Origin: Purshia tridentata
Taxonomy: Eukaryota; Streptophyta; Magnoliopsida; Rosales; Rosaceae
Reading direction: 5' to 3'
NCBI GenBank assembly: GCA_003254885.1
Contig: QANT01003252.1
Coordinates: forward strand, 1-38,566
Length of the DNA stretch: 38,566 bases
A program made the translations under genes and the position numbers. The notes beneath the pieces are model-generated. The model was not told where the DNA came from, made no database searches, and saw nothing but the letters and a program-made list of their open reading frames with translations. This document shows, piece after piece, positions 33,480 to 38,566 of the stretch. The first letter of the stretch is position 1. Each line of letters opens with the position of its first letter.

Positions 33480-36052
33480 TGTCACACCCCAAAAAGAAAC
33501 CTACTAATTTCAAGTGAAGTGTGACTTACATTCTAATCGTAGAATAATAAAATTTATTATTTCCACCATTAAGACGTGAAAAAATACAATAATTTAATTT
33601 AATAAGTAATTAAGATGATTGCGAAAATAAATTTTATTTAGTAAATTATTGTTTTGAGAGTAGTATATCTAGTATTCATCTACTTTATTACAATTCGTTG
33701 CTCGATAAAAAAAAATAAAAAAAACATAATACTCCAGTAAGACCTTTAGAGTTTACTTGAATAATCCACCTCATCAAACATATTTTCGTAATCTGCACAA
33801 TCTATCAGGGTGTGAACTTTCAAGGCTTAGTAGGGTATAGTGATCTTTCAAGGCCAATTACTATAGTTAATTAATTGTTCAATATAAGAGAATAAAAAAA
33901 AAATAATAGGTGTAAAATGATGAGAAAATGCACGTACTCACTCTTTATCTATTCCCGTTGACGGACACACAAGACAAACAGGCCTACATGTACCATACCG
34001 TGCATCTTACTACTGTGGCCCGAGTGTCCCGTGTATAAGTTAATGCTCGTCCATTCCTTAACCCCAAATATTATTTTTAAAAAAAAATTATTTTCATGAG
34101 TTATGAGATCACTAGGTACATCTCCTTTTCTCTTCGGTATCTCCATTAAATCACCAGACCACCAGGTATATCTCCCTTTCTCCTCAGTGTCCCAATTAAC
34201 CATTTATTATCACGACTCAACCACACTTTACTGATGGATGCAACATATGCATAAGAAGAAAATTAAATGGTACATGAAAAATAATGTTATTTACATAACC
34301 ATAATATTAACATAATAATAAAAATTTATCATAATCGCACAAGCAAGGAAACTAATAATTCATTCAATAAAAGAAAATCATAATAAGGAATTAATGACAC
34401 ACAGAGTAATTGTAATATAGTCCAATCATTAGGAAATTGAGACACTACCTTGATATCTTAGACACGGTTCCCTCTTAATCCGTTCCTACGTGCTTGGTTC
34501 TAACAAAATTTAAGAATGTAAAGTTTAGAAACAGTTTAATAAAAATTAAAATGTTTTCACTCTCTTTTTAAGGAGAGAGAAATTTTCATTGTAACTTAAA
34601 AGGGTCGGATTGTCGTGAAATTAATACCATTAGACCCGTATAGAAAAATAAGGTTTAGGAGGATTAAAATTGGGTCAAAAATGTCGCCAGAAATAGTCGC
34701 ACGTGCCACCAGCCACCAGTGGTGCGTGTGGGGATTGATAGCCAGTTATTATTCACCTTCTTTTTCAAAATAGCCTCTGTTTTTTAGTTTTTATCTCTCT
34801 GTTTTTAAGTTTTTATTTCTATTTTGGTTAGACTTTTATCCAACCAAAAGTTCATGAAATTATGTAACATTATACTCGTTTTAAATATCTGCATCTTCTC
34901 TTTATATCTATATAAAATTTATGCAAAATGGAGCTGTAAAATGCAAGATAAATGATCACAAAGTATGCTATCCGAATTGTCATTTTTTTATAAATTTTCC
35001 AAGTTTTTCTTCAAATTTTGACCCCATTTTAATATCTTAAAATTTAATGAAACTTAGCAATCTTATACTTATTTTAAAGCTAGTAACACCCTTTGTACAA
35101 CCATATAAATATTAAGAAAAACGAACCATTAAAACTCTAGTTATAAGCCTCGAAAAGTGGCTATATGAAACTGCAAATTTTCTGAGAAAATTTCCAGATT
35201 TTTTCAAGTTTCTTGGTTTTGAATTTTCTTTCAATTCTAAACCATAAAGCAAGTTTCTAGGACTGTAAAAAGGTTATAAATGACTAAATATGAGTTCTAC
35301 AATATTAACAAGATATATAAAAAAAGATTTTTTTTTTTAAAAAAGATTTATTTAAAAAAAAAAAGTGTTTTGAGACACCCATATATGGTTCTTTAGAGCT
35401 CACCTTCCTTTCCACCCTCTTGGGTTTGAGCTGAGTGAAGTGATGTGATTCTTACAATAAAAAGAAGGACCACAGATACTAAAGGTTGTTAATACTAAAA
35501 GATGTTAATCTAAACAACTAAGAGAAAAAGAATTTGTATTTTGAGTCAAACCTTCTCAAGTCTCTTTCTCTAGTTTTTCTCTCTTCCTTCTCTCTATCTT
35601 TCTTTCTCTCACTCTTACTTTTGTTCTGTCTTTGTGGGTGCTTATTTCAGGTATTCTCAACTCACTAAAACCCTATTTATACACTCAAATTTAGTTTATG
35701 TAACTACATGGTTAGAAATACTTGTTAAGTTAGTTTAGGCTTAATGATAGCCTAAGAGGTGAGTCACCATTCTAAATCAAAATCTAACCATTACTTAAAG
35801 GGTTATGTGGCTTATGTGGGGGTCTGATGAAGTCTGATATTTATTCTTCTATTTTTCTTTCTTTTTCCTTTTTTGACAAAAAAGGATTGGGCTTTTGGCT
35901 AGAAGCATGTCATCTAAATTTTTCATTTGGGTTAAAAGAAGGTAGTCCAAGGTTGAAGGCCCAAAATCTCTCTTCTTTTTTCTTTCTTTTAAAAGAAATC
36001 TATATACATATATAGATATTTATTTTATTTTATTTTTTCTAGGGATATTACA
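33480..36052. mobile_element. Probable solo LTR or LTR fragment, Ty3-type
   Basis: The left edge reads TGTCACACCCC (33480) and the right edge GGGATATTACA (ending 36052), nearly the inverted form of the left. TGTCACACCC ends are characteristic of several plant Ty3/gypsy LTRs. No gag, protease or reverse-transcriptase coding sequence was seen inside. A 50-bp internal tandem repeat is present at 34114-34203. AAAAAG flanks both sides (33472-33477 and 36052-36057) but not in perfect register with TG...CA, so the target-site duplication is uncertain. At about 2.57 kb it would be a long LTR, and a nested or composite element is possible. Confidence 0.5.
34114..34203. repeat. 50-bp tandem repeat inside the putative LTR
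   Basis: AGGTACATCTCCTTTTCTCT and AGGTATATCTCCCTTTCTCC begin two imperfect copies 50 bases apart, both ending in an ATTAAnCCA-like string. Confidence 0.75.
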
Positions 36053-36286
36053 AAAAGTCGCATGCTTATACTAAATCGATGATGAATTCCTTAAAGGCTC
36101 TGCTTATACTATCTCTTTGGCTTATCTTGGGCTTCCAAGTTAATGTAGTTGTGCATTCAGGTGGACTTGATTGATTTTGTGAGGCCCAAAAGAGCTTGCT
36201 AGTTGTTTGTAATTTCTTTTACACTTCCAAAGTTGTGTATCAGATAGTGATGGTCACAGTCCTTGAAGTCGTCAAGAGTTACACTT

Positions 36287-36767
36287 CTAGGGTCCGTTTG
36301 GTTTACGGAATTGATTTCCTATGCATTTTCTAGGGTAAAAGGAATGTAAGATTCTTATTACTGTGTTTGGTAACGCTAGAAAAGTAAACAAGAATTACCT
36401 TTTTATTTTCATTCCCATGTTTGGTAAGTGTAGGAATATTAAATAAAAATTATCCAATTTTCCAATTATATCCTATATGAGTATATAAAAAAATGTAATA
36501 AATGGTTGACTAGATTTGAAATTTTAAAAAATTGATAAGAATAAATCTGTCTAAAAAATATAAAATAAATGCTTTCCCAAGAGGAGGGAAAACAAAACCC
36601 AAGCTTGAGCAAACCAAGCTTGAGCAAAGGTATCATTTTTCCCCCAATAAGAGCATCAGATTCCCTTAAGTTAGGAAATCATTTCCTTTCCCTACACTTG
36701 CCAAACATGGGAATGAAATTTATTTCCCATTCTCAAGCCTTTAAAACTTGAAACAAACAGGCCCTAA
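36287..36767. mobile_element. Tourist-like MITE (PIF/Harbinger type)
   Basis: Terminal inverted repeats GGGTCCGTTTGGTTT (36290) and AAACAAACAGGCCC (ending 36764) match the GGGNCTGTTTGGTTT-type termini of plant Tourist/Harbinger MITEs. The flanking triplets are CTA and TAA, close to the TWA target site of this superfamily, with one mismatch. A second inner inverted repeat pairs CATTCCCATGTTTGGTAAGT (about 36410-36429) with ACTTGCCAAACATGGGAATG (about 36696-36715). No transposase is encoded, so the element is non-autonomous. Length is about 475 bp. Confidence 0.75.
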
Positions 36768-37500
36768 AGTGTAATTCTTTCGTTTCCAAAGTGTAATTTT
36801 TATTAAATTAAGATTTAGTTTGAGTTTTTTTTTGAGTTACACTTTCGTTTAATTTTTTTGTTATAACTTCATATCTCAAAAGTTACACTTTATAATTTCA
36901 TGAAATTACACTTTACTTAATTTTTTTTCTTAAGAATTTTTTGTTTTTTGTTTTTTGTTTTTATATTTTTATAGCTGAAATTTTTTTCTGTGCTTAAAAA
37001 TGTATTTTGTGACTTATTAATAAATAATATATTTGTTGTGGCTTAAAAATAAATAAATTTAAAGTTTGGATTTATGATTAAAAAGTATGATAAATTGTAG
37101 CTTATTAATAAAGTACCCAAAAAATTATTACCTTCAATTGAAATAAATTATAAGAGTATATTATTCAACTTTTTTATATAATAAATATATGGTTCAATTG
37201 AAATAGTTATAAAATATATTTTACTATCTTAAAAAAATATAGCTAGGTTAATTAATGTTAAATTTATTATCTACAATGTTAAATGTGTATAAATATATAA
37301 ATTTGTATATACTTTGTTTAGTTCGGTAAACATACTGTTTTGGATTATCAGAACAGAGACCAGAACCGATATCTCCAGTTCAGTCCAATTATGGTTGTCT
37401 CGGTTTTGGTCTTGCTCAGTCTCAGTTTTTCAGTATTGATAGCACCGATTTCGGAGCGGTTCCCGGTTTTTCAGTCAAATCTACCTAGCCTTAGCCTATC
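36768..37500. other. AT-rich spacer
   Basis: Contains several scattered TTACACTTT strings (36270-36910) and, at 37320-37480, a CGGTT/AACCG-rich stretch typical of degenerate repeats. No gene was seen. Confidence 0.45.
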
Positions 37501-37684
37501 TTGAGGGGGCATATCAGTTGTGTTAGTTAGGTTTAAATTATTTTGAATTGTTTCTGTTGTAATCTATTTCTTATGGTCAAGTTTTGACCCAGTCTTCCTT
37601 CTTTATAAGTGCTAGCTGTTAGTTTGTTTGCTAAAGTCTTGTATATATATACACTCTCAATAGTAATAAAGATTGTGCAATTCA
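37501..37684 (+). mobile_element. Short copia-like 3' LTR with polypurine tract (remnant)
   Basis: TTGAGGGGG (37501-37509) is a polypurine tract as found just before Ty1/copia 3' LTRs. It is followed by a TG...CA segment (TGTTAGTTAGG at 37521 to GTGCAATTCA at 37684) of about 164 bp, with a TATATATATA promoter-like run and AATAAAG polyadenylation-like signal near its end. Internal coding sequence is not present to the left, so this is a remnant. A target-site duplication could not be judged. Confidence 0.5.
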
Positions 37685-38566
37685 CCAACAACAAATACCA
37701 TCTTAGGAGTGGGAGGGAGGAGCGGCTGCTGGGGTTTGGGGGATTTGAGGGGAGGAGTTAGGGGATGTGGTTGGCTTTTAGTTTTTTTGTTAGCTTTCAT
37801 TTTTTTTCCTTTTGATTGAATGTTAAAATCCTTGATTCTCGATTTCTGATTTTGGGTGTAGCTCTTGATGTTTGGGTTGTGTAGCAAAATTTTTTCCTCT
37901 TATGAATGCTGAGTTTCAATTTTTTTTTGTGAATCTTGATGTTTGGGTTGTGTAGCAATTTTGTTGGTTGGTGATCAATCTATTAGGTTGAGCTATGTTT
38001 TTTTTTTTTATTCTTTNTTTACTTTTTTTTTTTTTGGTCTATGTGGCTATGTTTGAAAGCAAGGCCACGTTTGTTTCACAGTGCTAGCCTGGATAGTGTT
38101 AAATAAGCCCATAATATCATGTTTGGCACAGACAAAGTTAAGCTTAAGCGGGACTCCAATATCCGGTGCAACTTAAATCACCTTCTTAGGCGTTTTAAGA
38201 TAAAGCAGTCTCAGACCCCTTCGCTAAATAGTCCCTGTGTTCTCTCTCGCAAAATAGCACCCAGATCATCCACACCTCACCGGTTGCCCACACCTCAACG
38301 CTTGACGTTGTTCATCTTCTTCACTCAGACTCCCTCTACTCTCTTCCTATCTCATTCTTTCTAGCTCTACCTAGTCCTTCTTAGTTGATGATTGGGTTCT
38401 TTGTTCTGTTTTGATATCTAGATCTGAGTTTTTTTGTTTTTATCTATGGCCTTAATTTTAATTGGGTTTTTATTTTGATAACTGATATTTGTTCGAAGTA
38501 AGTATCTGCAATTTTATAGGGTTTTTTAGCATTTTTATTTTGCAATTTTTTGGGGTTTTTTTTTTT
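37685..38566. other. Right end, possible promoter/leader of a gene outside the window
   Basis: GCCACGTTTGTTTCACAG (38064) and later GTTTGGCACAG (38122) look like transposon-end sequence. From about 38200 the plus strand becomes C/T-rich (TTCACTCAGACTCCCTCTAC onward), then T-rich with GGGTTTTT, which resembles a plant 5' UTR followed by a first intron. No coding exon is identifiable before the window ends. One N lies at 38017. Confidence 0.3.

Noticed and set aside
1-38566. CRISPR arrays, bacterial operons, phage or plasmid features
   Set aside because: The window is clearly plant nuclear DNA; no regularly spaced repeats or prokaryotic gene arrangement were found.

Overview
The window is nuclear DNA of a eudicot plant. 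The genes are split by AT-rich GT-AG introns, intergenic DNA is very AT-rich, and microsatellites and transposon remnants are common. The protein families are typical of land plants. Repeat style and protein similarity suggest a woody rosid, possibly Rosaceae, but that is only an impression. Single N positions (119, 8884-8885, 11330, 27339, 38017), several of them inside T homopolymers, look like draft-assembly artefacts.

Layout. (1) 490-2718, minus: a decayed, intronless copy of the cohesin subunit gene SCC3, best read as a processed pseudogene. (2) 3472-7710, minus: a complete seven-exon DHHC protein S-acyltransferase gene of the PAT12/13/14 type, 307 codons. (3) 10066-19244, plus: three tandem NAD(P)-dependent reductase genes of the DFR / vestitone-reductase / anthocyanidin-reductase type (SDR108E). 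All have the same four-exon structure. Copies A (326 aa) and C (327 aa) are intact. Copy B carries a 2-nt insertion in exon 3 that creates an early stop. (4) 20476-26714, plus: a complete 21-exon Sec1/Munc18 gene closely matching KEULE, 666 aa, with a small fold-back element in its last intron. (5) 26715-38566: no protein gene I can identify. It holds a probable LTR (33480-36052), a clear Tourist-like MITE (36287-36767), a short copia-like LTR with polypurine tract (37501-37684), purine-rich tandem repeats, and weak exon-like segments on the minus strand (29009-29132, 31799-31985).

The three functional gene types are unrelated: a membrane protein-lipidation enzyme, specialised-metabolism reductases, and a vesicle-fusion regulator of cytokinesis. 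They are neighbours by position only. The reductase cluster is the one locus shaped by local duplication, and the shared exon lengths make the frameshift in copy B easy to prove. I found no convincing new biological system. The items most worth a second look are the disrupted copy B with its GC-rich second exon, the SCC3 retrocopy, the intronic fold-back element in KEULE, and the unexplained exon-like segments on the right.
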